This document shows, piece after piece, positions 48,061-60,123 of a stretch of 64,000 nt of DNA. The stretch lies in assembly GCA_003049465.1 (NCBI GenBank), contig PYSS01000013.1, forward strand, positions 210,360-274,359, written 5' to 3'. Origin of the DNA: Magnaporthiopsis rhizophila (lineage: Eukaryota > Ascomycota > Sordariomycetes > Magnaporthales > Magnaporthaceae). Within the stretch, counting starts at the first letter, position 1; every line of letters begins with the position of its first letter. The position numbers and the translations under genes were made by a program. Under the pieces are notes generated by a model that was not told where the DNA came from, searched no databases, and was given only the letters and a program-made list of their open reading frames with translations.

Positions 48061-49409
48061 CTATACCACCTCAGGATCATCCGACCTTGCACTGGCCGCC
48101 TCGAGTCTTAGTTTACTTGCACCCCTCAGGCTCCTCCAGCGATTGCTCTGGTTGACGATCTCGCGGTCGAAGACAAACCACCACTTCTCAAACAGAGCCT
48201 GGCCGACCTCCCAACACTCCGCATCGTACGGATCTCCACCGTACATGCGCAACCCTTCAGAAGCATCCTCAAGGTCATCTGTGAGGGATCAGCATTGCCA
48301 TTAGAAATCCCGCTTCAAAGCACATGAAAAGGAGGAATACCAGTTGGATCAGGGAGCGAACAGATTGGCGAGGGGAAGAGAGAGACTGACACACGAAATG
48401 GATGAGCCCGAGGGGTCCCGCGGCGCTCGGCGGACGCATCGACTCCGGCAGGCTGAAGATGCTGATCAGCCGGTCGCGCGCAGAAGGCCACGGCACCAGG
48501 TCCAAAACCGGGTGGTGCAGGACCTTTGCCTGCGTCGGCGTCGGGCGCCACGTTTCCGGGAGGAGACGGCCTGCCGACTCGCAGCCCCCCGGTCCGTTGA
48601 ACGGCGAAAGCGTCTTGACGTCCCAGATCGTCGATGTGCAGCCGAGACGGCCGGCTATCCGCAACAGCGCCCGGACGAGCGTGAGCTGCGGGACCGGGAG
48701 GAGGTACGAGTCCGGGGACGAGAAGGGGTCGCTCCCGACGGCGTCGTTGGCTGCCCCTGGGCCAAGGGAGTCGGATGAAGAGGATGAGGAGGAGAAGGAC
48801 GAGGATCCTGGTAGTAGGGTTGCAAAATTCATGGGGTCAAAGGTGAGATCCCCAAACACGCTGTTGTTGATGGGTGGTGGTGGGTTTTTCTCTGTCGACG
48901 ACGGCCCTGTGGTGCTTGCGGTATCGCCTAGTCCTGGCAACATCCAATTGCTGCCGAGGAACATCCCAAAAGGATCACCGTTGCTCAGGCCAGGGCTTTT
49001 GGGCAACAACTCTAGCCCGGCACTCGCAAGCTCGTTCTGGTCGCCCTCGTGAGCTTGCAGATGATTTTGGCTTTCTTGGACCCGTTCAGGCTCCGAGTTT
49101 GGGGCTTGAAGAGAATCCCTCTGGACCGATGATGACACTTCTGTCGCCAAGGGTTGTTGCTTTTTACGTTGCCCTATTGTCAAGTGTCAGCCCTGCTTTA
49201 TACGCTCCAACGTCCTCAGTCAATTAAGCAAGCTCGGGAAGCTCACGGTATCGCCGCTGAGCTAGGACGTTCAAAACCCTCTTCCTCTCAGCAGCATCGT
49301 CATTGATGTCGGGCACAGCTAGTGGAGGAGGATCCTTGCGGATCCGCTGCCGTGCTGCTCTGCGAGGGGCGCGGGCGGGTTGTGAGGACTGGCTGCTGGA
49401 TGGCGACAT
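48061..49409 (-). CDS. bZIP transcription factor with DUF3425-type C-terminal domain
   Basis: The minus-strand exons are 49409-49247, 49173-48391 and 48278-48061, giving 387 residues. The basic region is assembled across intron 1 as ERKRVLNVLAQRRYR then QRKKQQP, the AQRRYR form typical of fungal bZIPs paired with DUF3425. The middle is Ser- and Pro-rich, probably an activation region (Ser run at about 155-165). The C-terminal domain includes LTLVRALLRIAGRLGCTSTI, WPSARDRLISIFSLPES and, after intron 2, YDLEDASEGLRMYGGDPYD with WEVGQALFEKWWFVFDREIV. Both introns restore highly conserved junctions (donors GTGAGC and GTCAGT). The leucine-zipper part is weak, so dimerisation may differ. Target genes are unknown. 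Confidence 0.9.
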
Positions 49410-51089
49410 TATGAGGACTGGGACGAGAATCAAGACCTCGATCAATTTGATTATGGTAATTCATCTGTCTGCACAATGCTGTCGTCTCGGTGGTTTGCAT
49501 CCTCGAGAGGTAAGTGATGGTAAGACGACATGACCCCTGTTTGCCGTTTTGCAGGGCTGCAACATAACGGCTAAGCATAACGGGTGATCCAGACCCAGCT
49601 TGGCCTAGGGGCAAACGGAATCCGCTGACACTTTTATGGTGAAAAGCACCAGATATCCGTCTATTCACACGGAAATGATGCTCTGATCCTAACTGCCAAA
49701 GAAGCTCTCAAGGCACGGCAAGACCTAGATCAACGCCACTGAAGCTGAGAACGGGAACATTTGGAAATTGGTGAGATGCCATCCCCTTGAACGTCACAAA
49801 TCTCGACCCCCACTATTAGCCGGGCCAAGCGGGTGATTTATGCTCATGAACAACAAGCTTGGATGGTCGTGCCTGAATGGCATCACTCCGAATACCCTAC
49901 TTACCTGTACATACCTAGCCTTAACGTATCCCCAGCCGGACTCGAACGAGACCAAGGCATTGATTGAACCCAAGCCGAGGCTGAGCAAGGACGCTCAACA
50001 CACAGCAGTGTTGCATCCGCCGGGCTGTCTCATGCCGCCGGGCTGCGCATTGATCCCGTCAGCACTAGAACGCGAATGGAAGCGCCATGCAATTTTGAGC
50101 AATCAAATCAGGTGCCAGCCCGCCAGCGCGCTTGCGCTTTCCTTTAGTGAGGCCAGCACGTATTTCCCAAAGGGTGGCATCATTTATTTGGCCGGTCGAA
50201 TTAGAATTATGCCGCTGTTCCCGAGTTCAAAAAACGCATCGTGGAGGAGGCTCAACATGGAACACCGGATCGATCCGTTTGTCGGGGCCTGTCATTTTAG
50301 TTGGATTGCGTTCCCTTCCAGTCAACGATGCGATCGAACCACCCCGACCCCTACCTGGGGGCTGTTCGTTATTTTTTTTTTTTTCTTCGTCGGGTATGGG
50401 ATGGGGGCGCAATGAATGTGGATCAAGCGGGGAGCGAGCCCGTAACCCATCCACCCATCACGAACCAAGTCGTCGGCACACAGAAGCTGAAAACTGAACT
50501 CTCTCCTGGTCTCGCTGAGCTGAGTCAGAGCTAGATGTTCCAGCAGGCTACCTAAGATGATGGTGCCTTTGCGGTTGGTTTTCTTTTTCTGGCGGCACAA
50601 AAACGCCTCCGTGAAATCTTCCAATCACCAAGGTTAACTGGGGTGAGACGCAGAGATGAACTGATGCTCCAAGCAGCTTTTCCAGGATGTGGCGGGGAAA
50701 TGCATGGGTGGGTGGGGAGGCCTGGCCTCAGCTCACCAGATAAAATGCCCTTCTCAGCTCCTCCTCGGGTGGAATATAATTGCGCCCCATCCGACGTGAG
50801 CCGGCTCGGTCTCGCCCGCATGTGGCCATCGCGTTTTCGAGACCCATGTCCTTCGCCCCCTTGCTCACCTTCTTTTTGCGGTTAACAGGCCCCTCTTCTG
50901 TCGCTTGGCTCTGCCCTTCCTTATCCTCTTTTTCTTTTCTCTAACGGTCAGCTTAGTGCGCCAGGCAGGCAAGCAACACACCCCCAAGCCCAACGGGATT
51001 TGATGTGTGCTTGCACGTTTGTCTGTTGGGCCAAGGAAAAGAGCCAAGAGAGGTTGATGATCCTTTAGCCTGGGGGGCTTACTACAAGC
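49410..51089. other. divergent promoter region
   Basis: These 1.7 kb lie between the bZIP gene (-) and a membrane-protein gene (+). I see no coding sequence. A CTTACCTGTACATACCTAG motif lies at about 49,900-49,918. A pyrimidine-rich tract (about 50,880-50,945) sits shortly upstream of the next start. Confidence 0.55.
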
Positions 51090-52190
51090 ATGGCGACTGA
51101 TACTAATGTATGTGGATTCGAATCCCTCATCCTCGTTGTGGTCTATGCGCTGCGGCATATGCAGGATCAATGGTGAGAAGAGGTCAGCAAAGCTCTAACA
51201 ATGGCAACTTGATTTTCGGCAGCACGACCACGCCCCCGAGGTCGCCCCTCCGTCTTTCCCGGAGGCTGTCCCGCCGCAGCAGCCAGAGGTCTACAATGCC
51301 CAGCAACAGACCCAGCAGCAGCAGGCTTACTACGCGCCGTCGAAGCCCGAGTATCCACCAGTGGTCTCGTCGCCGCAGCCGACCACAGTCTACGAAGCCA
51401 GCCACAGCGGCGGTGGCGGCGGCGGCGGCGGCGAGGAAAAGAGGAGAGGCGGTGGGACGGAGCGCACGGTATGCGGCTGCACGCTGATCGTGTTCGTGCT
51501 GAGCGTCATTGTTGCCATCTTGGCCGCCGCCGTCATCGGCCTGGCCGCGGGCACGGGGATCGAGGCGGGCCTGGCAAGCGAAGCCAACGACAAGTACCAA
51601 AGGCTGCAGGCGTCCGTGTCAGCGGCCGGCATCCTGAACCCTACGGGCTCCGGGTCGGCACCGCCCGCCGCGAGCACCTCGTGCCCCAACCCGGAACCTG
51701 TCGTGCTCGACAATGGCTGTTCCACCAACTCCTCGGCTGTCAACGGGCAGTTGTACACCTCATTCAAGCGTATGTTTAGTTCTCAATCCGCGGGCACGCG
51801 CGTCTTTTCGCGGCCCACTGCCTACGACTCCAGGCTTTGCTGACGTGTTTTTCCTTCTTTCCAGTGCTATCGCTCGTCACATACACGATGCAATGCAACA
51901 AGGATGTGAACGGCACCGTCCTCTACTCTTTGTTCGCGCCCGACTTCAACACGTGTATGGACTCGTGCTCGGGCTATACGAAATACGCCACGGACTTCTT
52001 CGGCGCGACGAACGTGAACGCAACCTGTGCTGGTGTCAGCTACATTCCCCTGTGGACCAACAAAACCACAGCCCTGGCGGGCGGCGCGCCTGGGAATTGT
52101 TACCTCAAGAGGGGGCCGTTGGAGAACAAGGCGTTTATAATCCCCAACGCGGGGACGCCAGTTCATGGGGCTATTGTCAGCGGCGGATAA
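51090..52190 (+). CDS. single-pass membrane protein with Gln/Pro-rich N-terminus and Cys-containing ectodomain
   Basis: The exons are 51090-51107, 51223-51769 and 51865-52190, giving 296 residues. The first exon codes only for MATDTN. A Gln/Pro/Tyr-rich, probably cytosolic stretch (about 7-70) and a Gly run (about 75-82) come before one membrane helix (about 92-118, TLIVFVLSVIVAILAAAVIGL). The rest is likely extracellular, with N-glycosylation sequons and about eight Cys, including CNKDVNGTVLYSLFAPDFNTC and CSGYTKYATDFFG; such spacing suggests disulphides. I do not recognise a named family. Similar fungal proteins with a Pro-rich tail, one helix and a small Cys-rich lumenal domain are common in Sordariomycetes but uncharacterised. 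Intron 1 has a CTCTAACAATG branch site. Confidence 0.85.
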
Positions 52191-53833
52191 TGAAAAGTAC
52201 TTTGATAATGGATCGCGTTTGTTTTTCCCAGCGCTTGTACCTACCTGTACATACATACCTAGTTTTGACCCGGAAAACATTGGCCATGTGTCGTATAATA
52301 GTTGAGCTTAAGACGTAGTGGCGGAGTGTTGCTGTACTGCCGAGGCAGATGGGTTAGTTTTCGATTGATGGGTTGTCCGTATTCTTTACTCGTCCTGCGT
52401 GTCGACAATGCGCAGTGACATGATGGCTCCAAAACAGCTCTGCGCAGGTAATGGATCAGGAGCAGGATCGGCTTGCAACGGTTCCACGCGGGTTTAAGGG
52501 GCGCATATTGCTGGATGGAACACCATCGCCGACTAACACGGTCCGATGACCGGAGCGCCGAGAACCGAAAGAGGGATGTTGACACGCCGGTGGGAGCCGT
52601 TGTGAACCGGGGCGCGGGTGTCGTTGGTTGCATTCCGCAATCCCGCCGCCTTGCCGTGCTATTCCCGGAGGCTGGTTGGCGCTCTTGCCAGGTCGACCAC
52701 GGCAGGCTTCGGGACCGGGAGAGATATTGGACCGGCAATGCGTGCCCCATTGCGATGGCAAGCGACTAGCTGCTTTATACGGAGAGACTAGGTGCCCGAG
52801 GCGGTCAGGCTTGTAGGAGTTTAGAGTCTTGGCCTGGCTGGCCCCGACCAAGATGACGGCACTATACTGCTCATGCATCAGACGGTCGATTTATAAGCCG
52901 GTTGGGTCACCTGAAGTGTTTTCCCGGACAAGCAAACCCATGCCGAGGAGAGGCTAGGGCTGCTTCTGCTCCGAACGTCCACTGGTGGCTGTGACGCCAA
53001 TCTGTCGCCTGTCTTCATGTCTAGTCCAGTAATAGAGACACGTAAATTTTTTAGACTGCTGGCCTCGTCGGATGAGCGCGGCGATAGCAGGCCTAGTGGA
53101 TGCCTGCGTCCCGCCTTTTCGCTTGGCCGCCCCTTCCCTCCCAGCTTTGTTCTGCCCTCACTGGATGTCGCACTGGATTTGCGGTGGGCTAATGTTTTTG
53201 GTGCCAACCAGCCGGGCCCGCCGCACACCAAGTGTGGGTCCATGTCAAGTCGAAGGGCGTGCATACAACCCCTGTCACTGAGTCCTCTCCCCCACCACAA
53301 TCCGTGACTCCTTTCTCGGAGCCGACAGAGAGATCTTCTCACCTCGCTGTAAGTTGGCCTGGGGCTTTCCTGTGTCTTCCTTTTTGTTCCCTCCTTTTTC
53401 CCTTTTATATCCCAATCCTGGGGAATCCTCCTCTGCCATATTCACCTCCTCGGTATCCTCAGGCTTCGAGTTCATTGTCCTTGCACGAGTTGGCGCCTGC
53501 CCTTGAGCGTTGGCTGTGGGCAAGGGGTGATGCGTGTTGTCTGACTTTATACTTGATTCTTGACCTGCTCCTTCTAGACGAACGCCTCACAAAGGGCGTC
53601 TTCTGTCATCGGCCACCACCCCTCCATACTACCCACCCCGAGTTGGAATTGTCTCCCATTGGCCGCGTGCCTTGGCTGTTGACGAACCGAGCCTCCCAGA
53701 CTTCCCCTCTCGCTCACTTCTTTGACATCAAGGGCGCGCTTCTTCTCGGCCATCTTTGTCTTGCACTTTGCCCTGACAAATTACCCCAAATCGCACGGGC
53801 GTGTCTTGATTCTCTCGCTTCCACGCACGCCCT
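52191..53833. other. intergenic region and leader of the homeodomain/C2H2 gene
   Basis: The left end holds the 3' UTR of the membrane-protein gene and a GTACCTACCTGTACATACATACCTAG motif set (about 52,238-52,262). From about 53,280 the sequence is CT-rich, typical of the leader before the regulator's start. A 247-codon frame (53,232-53,975 +) runs into that gene in another frame and lacks domains. Confidence 0.5.
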
Positions 53834-56800
53834 ATGCCGGTTGTGCCTGAGGAGACTGCCTCAGATCTCGCAATGGACGAGTTCATCAACTGGGACAGGG
53901 TCGAGTCGCCGGCGGGCGCCGGCGGCCATGGCCTCGATATGCCCCAGCCCCTGCCCCTGCCCCAGCCACACCTAGACGGCGACCCCAACATGGACCTGTT
54001 GTTTTCCAATGTCAACGGAGACGACTTCTCCTTTTGGGCCCTGGAGCATTTCGCCAACTCGGCCAACTCAGCCAATGCTCTCCCGGCCGACGACCTTCTC
54101 GCCTCCATTGAGCCCCAAACAATGGTCCAAGAAGGACCAGACCATGCCGAGTCTCCATGCTTTCAGTGCCGCCTGCGTGGGTATTCGTGCAAAACTATCC
54201 ACGAGGGTAAATACAAGGGTTACTGTACCAGTTGCGTTGCCCTCCGCGTTGGCTGCAGCCAGGCCTTCGATATGGGCCAGGGCGCCTGGCCTCCTGACGA
54301 GAACTTTCCCCTGAACCCCTGGCCGGTTGCCGGAGACCATCCCAATGTCATCCTCCAGCCCATGCCCAACATATCGTCGTCTGTCCCAGACATGGCGATA
54401 CCGCCGCCAGCATCATTGCCCTCGCTCTCAGAGGCGCCGCCAGCCGTCCCGAAACCCGAAACCTCAACAGCCTCCTCTCAACCCCCTACCCCCGCGCCGG
54501 GAAAAGTTGGGGCGCGTCTCTCCAAAGAGGCTGTGCGCATCTTGAAGAACTGGTATTCGACTCACAGCCGGCATCCTTACCCGAGCGATGACGAAAAGGA
54601 GTCGCTGCAGCGCCTCACCGGGCTGAGCAAGCTGCAGATCAGCAACTGGCTCGCCAACTACCGGCGCCGGAGCAAGTACACACAGCCCCGCTCTACATCA
54701 CCCAACGTTCGAAACCACTCGATTGTGGGCAGCATAGACATACCACGCAGGCGTGGCACACCGTCTCCTCTAGACACCCGCGGGCCTACAGCAAGGACAT
54801 ACGAGGACATGAATCCAATGCAGCGTTGGGAGAACTCTCCACCAGAGCACGAGCCTGCCTCTGCCACAGATATTGCCAGGGCCGTTTCGGCCTCTTCTGG
54901 CATGTCCTCGGGACTCACCAGTCCCTACAGCATGCCGTACACAGATGACGGCTCTGGGAGATCGCTGGGCCACGGCTCATCAGCCAGCAGCCTGGGCACG
55001 TCGCACAGCAGCGGCGGGTCGTTTGCTTCGGCCTTCTCATTTGGCTCGCGCAACTCACTCGGCTCACTCGGATCGCTCCCACGTGGGAGGCGGCGCAGGA
55101 GGCGGCGGCCGGCGGCCAACGGTCCCAGCGGTTCCACCCGTATCCCTCTGTCTCAGCCCCTCAAGACCTTCCAGTGCACTTTCTGTACCGAAACCTTCAG
55201 GACCAAGCATGACTGGGGTCGGCACGAGAAGTCGCTCCATCTCTCGCTGGAGCGCTGGGTCTGCTGTCCAAAGGGGGCCAAAGCGTTCAACCAGGAGTCG
55301 AGCCAGATCCAATGCGTCTTCTGTGGCGAGGCGAACCCGGATGAGGCGCACCTTGACACGCACAACTTTGCGCCATGTCAGGAGAAGAGCAGAGACGAGC
55401 GGACATTCTATCGCAAAGACCATCTGCGGCAGCATCTGAAGCTGGTACACAATGCCAAATTCACACCTTGGTCCATGTCGTCGTGGGAGGAGACGACTGC
55501 AGAGATCAGATCGCGATGCGGGTTCTGCGGTATCATAATGGATTCGTGGAGCATAAGGGTCGAGCATCTTGCCGAGCACTTCAAGACGGGAAACACCATG
55601 GAGGACTGGAAGGGAGACTGGGGTTTCGAGCGCCCCGTGCTTGATATGGTCCAGAGCGCCATCCCACCGTACCTGATTCACGAGGAGAGACTCTCGCCAC
55701 TGCCGTTCACGGTGTCGCAGGGCTCTCCCGAGACGCCGGTGAACGCATACGACCTGATAAAATACGAGCTGATGTACTGGGCCCAAGGCGTAGCTGAGGG
55801 CCCAACCGACGAGGCACTGCAGCTTGAGGCCTGCCGCATAATCTTTGGGGCAGAGGCGCTCTCACACAAGGATCCGTCGTCGGTCCCCTCGTGGCTGAGC
55901 GACCTGATCATGTCCAACCCCAACCTGAGGCTCCAGGCCCAGATGGGTCCAATCAGGGGGCAGCGCGATAGCCGGATGGCTCGCCTGACGGTCAACGGCA
56001 AAGACAACATATTCGACGACTGCCCGTTGGAGCGGCAGCTGCGCGACTACGTCAACTCGAGGATGATGCTCGGGTTGTGCGCTACCGACAGCGAGCTCCA
56101 GGTCGAGGCATGTACAATCCTGGCCCGCATGGAGGAGTCGACGAGAATCCCATGCGAGATGGTTGCCAACCTCATCATCAGGCTCATAAAAGGATCCAAA
56201 GCCTGGCTCGCCCCGTTCCGGCAGCGGGCGCACATAGCAAGGTCCGAAGACATGGCGGACGAAGACCGACGTCCCCTGGACGGCAGCAGCCTCGACTCTA
56301 CCATCCACAACTATAGCAGACTGGAGAGAGAGCTGGCCGACTTTTTGCGGGAGCAGAGCGCGCTCGGCATCCAGTTGGATGATGCAGTCCTACAGCAAAA
56401 AGCTCGTTCCATCATATATGGAAACAATGACGGCTGGAATCAGACGGCGGCGGACAACCCTGAGTGGCTTGCCGGTTTCAAGAAACGGCTCGACGAGGCC
56501 GAAGCGGTTACGAACCCGGTGGCCACCTATGCCATGTCCGAGTTTCTCACCGCGAGCCCGTGCCCTTCTTCCGCCTGGAGAACGCAGCAGCCCGGATTCG
56601 GTCCTGCGACCACCCTTAATACCTCTGTGGGTGGCTTGCCGGGTACCTCCAAGGGTGGTTCTGCTGGCCGGAGTGGCAACACATTCCTTTTTCTGAACGA
56701 CATGAACTGCTATCGCAGGCTGGAAAAGGAGCTTAGTCGATGGGTGGCTGGCTTGATGTCACCAAACAACCCCAACCGCCACGTGCCCACAGACGAAGAG

Positions 56801-57704
56801 CTTCAGCATCAAGCGCGATGGATCCTCTACGACGAGTAAGTGTTGAAGAACAAGAAGGACGAACGACTCAGAGATAGCGGATCGCTGACAGGCATCTTTT
56901 ATTTTCCCTTGCAGCGATGATCCCTGGAATAACACGGCGGCAGACAACGCCGAGTGGCTGCTGCGCTTCAAGCGCGACATCGGCATACTCCCAGACAAGT
57001 CTGGCCCCGGCCTGGGGGAAACCGGATCCTGGTCCGTCCGGCAGGGCGGCACTGGCTTCGCGCCACCCTACGCCTACCCGCGGGCAGGCCGCTCAATCAT
57101 GGCACTGACGCCGGGGGCGAGTCCCGACGGCGCCGGGTGCGGCGGTGGTCCCGACGGCGGCAAGGTGCAAGTGACCATGTGCGAGGGAGGCAAGCCGTTC
57201 GAGACGGAGCAGCGCACGGTGGACAAGTTCCTGCGCGCGGCGGCGACGCGGTACCCGCCGCCAGCGGCCGTCTTTTGCTCGCGCGAGCTCGAGAGCGGCC
57301 TCGCCGAGTTTGCGCGTGCCGGCATGCGGGCGTCGGCGACGGGCGACATTCTGCCCTCTGACGAGGCGCTCAGGGCCAGGGCGCGCGAGATCCTAGATAC
57401 GGATGTGACGGCGGCGGATGACGCGGTGCTGCTGGAGAAGTTCAAGGCCATGATCAGGGGCGGCGGCAGCGGCAGCGGCGATGCGAGCCACGCCTCTCCT
57501 GCTCATGCTGCAGTGGCTAATGAGGGCACCACCATTGGCGACCAGGGTGGTCTCGGAGACGACGCATTGTTCCCACAAATGGGGATGGATTTGGATTTGA
57601 CCAAGTTCACCAACTCCCAGCTGGACGATATGCTTCAGGATGTGGATTTTGACGATGGGGGCGGCGCCATGTTGGTGGGCAGCCCGAGCCAGGTTTTATT
57701 CTGA
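53834..57704 (+). CDS. homeodomain plus C2H2 zinc-finger regulator with N-terminal Cys6 cluster and C-terminal repeats
   Basis: The exons are 53834-56835 and 56915-57704, giving 1263 residues. Residues 109-141 have six Cys spaced C-x2-C-x6-C-x11-C-x2-C-x6-C, the spacing of a Zn2Cys6 cluster but with few basic residues between. A TALE-type homeodomain follows (about 224-285), with LSKEAVRILKNWYSTHSRHPYP and ISNWLANYRRRSKY. Several C2H2-like fingers lie at about 446-590, starting FQCTFCTETFRTKHDWGRHE. From about 640 to 1240 a module of roughly 70-110 residues appears about five times; its core is D-x-ELQ-x-x-AR-x-I-(I/L), often with ADNxEWLxxFK. Homeodomain plus C2H2 fusions are known in filamentous ascomycetes; their functions are mostly undefined. 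The junction restores YDDDDPWNNTAADNAEWL. Confidence 0.93.
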
Positions 57705-58818
57705 TTGTGGCGCCGGTTTTCTGGGGCAGTAATGGAGTCTATGATTTTCAATAAAGAGAGTGAGAGATCTGCGTCAGGGAATCTGAAACAAGGTAGCGGC
57801 ATGAGGCTGAGCTCTAAGTCTTTTTTGGCCTGGTCAGCGCTCTGACATGGATCAATTGGTGAATGAAGTCATTTGTGACGGTGCTCCTCCTTAGAATGCT
57901 TGGCCCGGGTCCGTCTTCGAATGCTCACATCATTGCGCCCGAAGCTCAATCAGCCATTTGCGTCAGCACAGTCGGGTCATCTATTGCACCCATCATTGAT
58001 CTCACATTGCAAGTATTTGGCGGGCATCAATATTATTATATCTTGGATTGATCCCACCACATTCATCGAGCTTTGAGCTCTGGTTGTCGAGCGCGGGCCC
58101 GATACCTGGTAAGGAGAAGCAATTACCTGACACCGAGCTACCCCACCAGCAGACACGCCCGTGCGTCCACCTGAAGCGCGGGCGCTGCCGCCACGGCCAG
58201 ATTAACCATAAATCACAGAACAAAGAGCTGACCTTCATAACTAAAAGTTCCGGGCTGAACAAGGCGCACCAAACCCTTCCCCTTTTCTCCCCCAACACAC
58301 TCCCGACGAAACTTTCCGACGAGCTCTGGTGCCATTGATTTTGGCCAAGGTCAATATTTGACCCACTGCAGCTTCCCTCCCCCCACGGGCGTTGCATTTG
58401 ATACCAGCCTCAGCCCATATTTGGCAGTGCTCAGGCTTCAGCACTCTGCTGGTACCAAGTTCTATCCCCTGCAGATCACTGCGCCCGTGCGCGCGCGGCC
58501 TGGCTCGATTCGGAATACGACGTCTCCGAGGCTGGTGTGAAGCAGGAGAGAGGGAGATCTTTATCGGCCACTTGGATCATTGGTGGAACAAAAAAGTTAA
58601 AGAAACAGAAAAGAAAAGAAAAAAAAAAGAAAGAGGGATGGAAAGCCAGCTTGTGCTTGTTACCTGATCGCCCCAGCTTTAGCCGGCATCTTTTTTTCCC
58701 TTCATCCTTCCCGTTTCTACATACTTCAGCCATTTTGCCCTTCCCGTCCCTGGCGACACGACACAATCAACTCTCCAAGGGAACCCGGAAGGAACACACG
58801 GACCAAACCCATCCGGGG
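57705..58818. other. intergenic region and FlbE-like gene promoter
   Basis: The left end contains an AATAAA-like signal (CAATAAAG near 57,750) for the preceding gene. The right end is C-rich with CCCCCC runs and an AAGAAAAGAAAAAAAAAGAAAG-like purine tract near 58,609-58,633 before the next start. No gene seen. Confidence 0.55.
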
Positions 58819-60123
58819 ATGCCAGCCTATCTATGCCACGGGTTTCGGTGGCACCGGCAGTCGATCCGGGTCTTTGTGGTGGTGCAGGACCTCGACGACG
58901 CCGCCCCCGAGTGGATCATAGGCCGCCGGTCTGCCACCGCCTTCTTGAGCTCCTTCTACAACATATTCGACTTCCTCCCCCGCCTCGGCATCAACAGAAG
59001 CAGCAGCAGCAGCAATAGACCGACGACTCCCAAGCAGCAGCAGTCGTCGTTGCTTTCGACGGCTGCTAGCAGCACCACAACACGCAACATCACAATCGAT
59101 GATGTCATGGGCCAGGAGGCCTGGTCCGCCGTGCGCCTGCTGGAGGAGTACGACCCGACCCGCCTAGACGAGGTGTCGCGGCCCTACGCCTACGTGGCTG
59201 ACTACGTCGTGCGCATCGACCTGTCCGTCTCCATCGTGGACGAGATGACGCGGTACGAGGAGCGGCTGCGCGGAGGTGGCAGTAGTAAATCCTCAGCAGC
59301 AGCAGCAGCAGGAGAACCGCTGCTGCCACCCGCAATGGCCGGCCCGCACTCGGACGAGACGGGCCGGAAACGCCCCGCCAAGGAGCAGCGCAAGGCCGGC
59401 TGGCTCGAGAAGCTGCGCGACCAGCTGCAGCGCGGCGAGGACATCAAGTGGTACGTCGTCGTCAACGGCGACGAGGAGCGCCCTTGGGAGTATGGGGAGA
59501 ATTGCCGGCGATGTGGCGGGAGCGAGGAGGTGGGGCAGGCGAAGGAGGAAGAGGAAGATGGTGGCGGACTGGAGACGGAATACAATCGAGCCCTGGAAGC
59601 CCGGAGACGGGAACAAGAGCGGCAAAACAAACAACAGCAACAGCAGCAGCAGCAGAAGCACAGGCAACAACAACAACAGCAGCATAGCGGCGCAACAACG
59701 CCGCGCCAGCGCCCGCAGCCGCAGTTCAACGGCGACGGCGGTGCCCGCCGCAGCACCGACGACGACGAGCAGCGCCGCGAACGCGAGAGGCAGAGGCTGC
59801 GCCAGCAGTTTGGCGGTCTCGACATCGACTCGGACGCAGAGGATTCTCCGCAGCAGGAGCCGCCGTCGTCGTCGGCCGCCTCGAGGTCGAGACTCTCCAG
59901 CAGTCGGTCCAGGGCCAACAGCAGCAGCACCAAGGGCCTACAGCCTCCGCTGGCTCTGGATCCGCTGCCCCCGGAGCAGCAGCAGCAGCAGCAGCACGGC
60001 TCGGCGCCGAAATTGTCAATGGACGGGTCTCCGAGGCCGCCCAAAACACCAAAGGCGGGCGGGTTCAGGAGGCTTTTCGGCAGGGGTCATGGACACAAGG
60101 GCAGTGCGGCCGAATCTCCTTGA
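58819..60123 (+). CDS. flbE: FlbE-like developmental regulator
   Basis: This 434-codon open frame has no intron. Its first 55 residues match the FlbE family start: MPAYLCHGFRWHRQSIRVFV, then LDDAAPEWIIG and FLSSFYNIFDFLP. The second conserved block is VADYVVRIDLSVSIVDEM and, later, GWLEKLRDQLQRGEDIKWYVVVNGDEERP. In Aspergillus FlbE works with FlbB at the hyphal tip to start conidiation; a similar role is inference here. Large low-complexity insertions break up the conserved blocks: Ser/Asn at about 57-63, Ser and poly-Ala at about 155-165, and two poly-Gln runs (about 273-295 and 387-393) coded by CAG/CAA repeats. The tail is Arg/Ser/Gln-rich and basic. Alternative upstream starts in frame (from 58,537) lie in non-conserved sequence, so the ATG at 58819 is preferred. 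Confidence 0.82.
   Translation: MPAYLCHGFRWHRQSIRVFVVVQDLDDAAPEWIIGRRSATAFLSSFYNIFDFLPRLGINRSSSSSNRPTTPKQQQSSLLSTAASSTTTRNITIDDVMGQEAWSAVRLLEEYDPTRLDEVSRPYAYVADYVVRIDLSVSIVDEMTRYEERLRGGGSSKSSAAAAAGEPLLPPAMAGPHSDETGRKRPAKEQRKAGWLEKLRDQLQRGEDIKWYVVVNGDEERPWEYGENCRRCGGSEEVGQAKEEEEDGGGLETEYNRALEARRREQERQNKQQQQQQQQKHRQQQQQQHSGATTPRQRPQPQFNGDGGARRSTDDDEQRRERERQRLRQQFGGLDIDSDAEDSPQQEPPSSSAASRSRLSSSRSRANSSSTKGLQPPLALDPLPPEQQQQQQHGSAPKLSMDGSPRPPKTPKAGGFRRLFGRGHGHKGSAAESP
59630..59690 (+). repeat. CAG/CAA trinucleotide repeat coding poly-Gln
   Basis: CAG and CAA units code for a Gln-rich run broken by a few Lys, His and Arg. Similar short CAG/AGC tracts occur at about 59,000-59,042, 59,291-59,313 and 59,978-59,995 in the same gene. 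All are in frame, so length changes would alter the protein without shifting frame. Confidence 0.9.

Noticed and set aside
51112..51125. GGATTCGAATCC, similar to a tRNA T-loop
   Set aside because: It is a self-complementary stretch inside intron 1 of the membrane-protein gene without any other tRNA feature.
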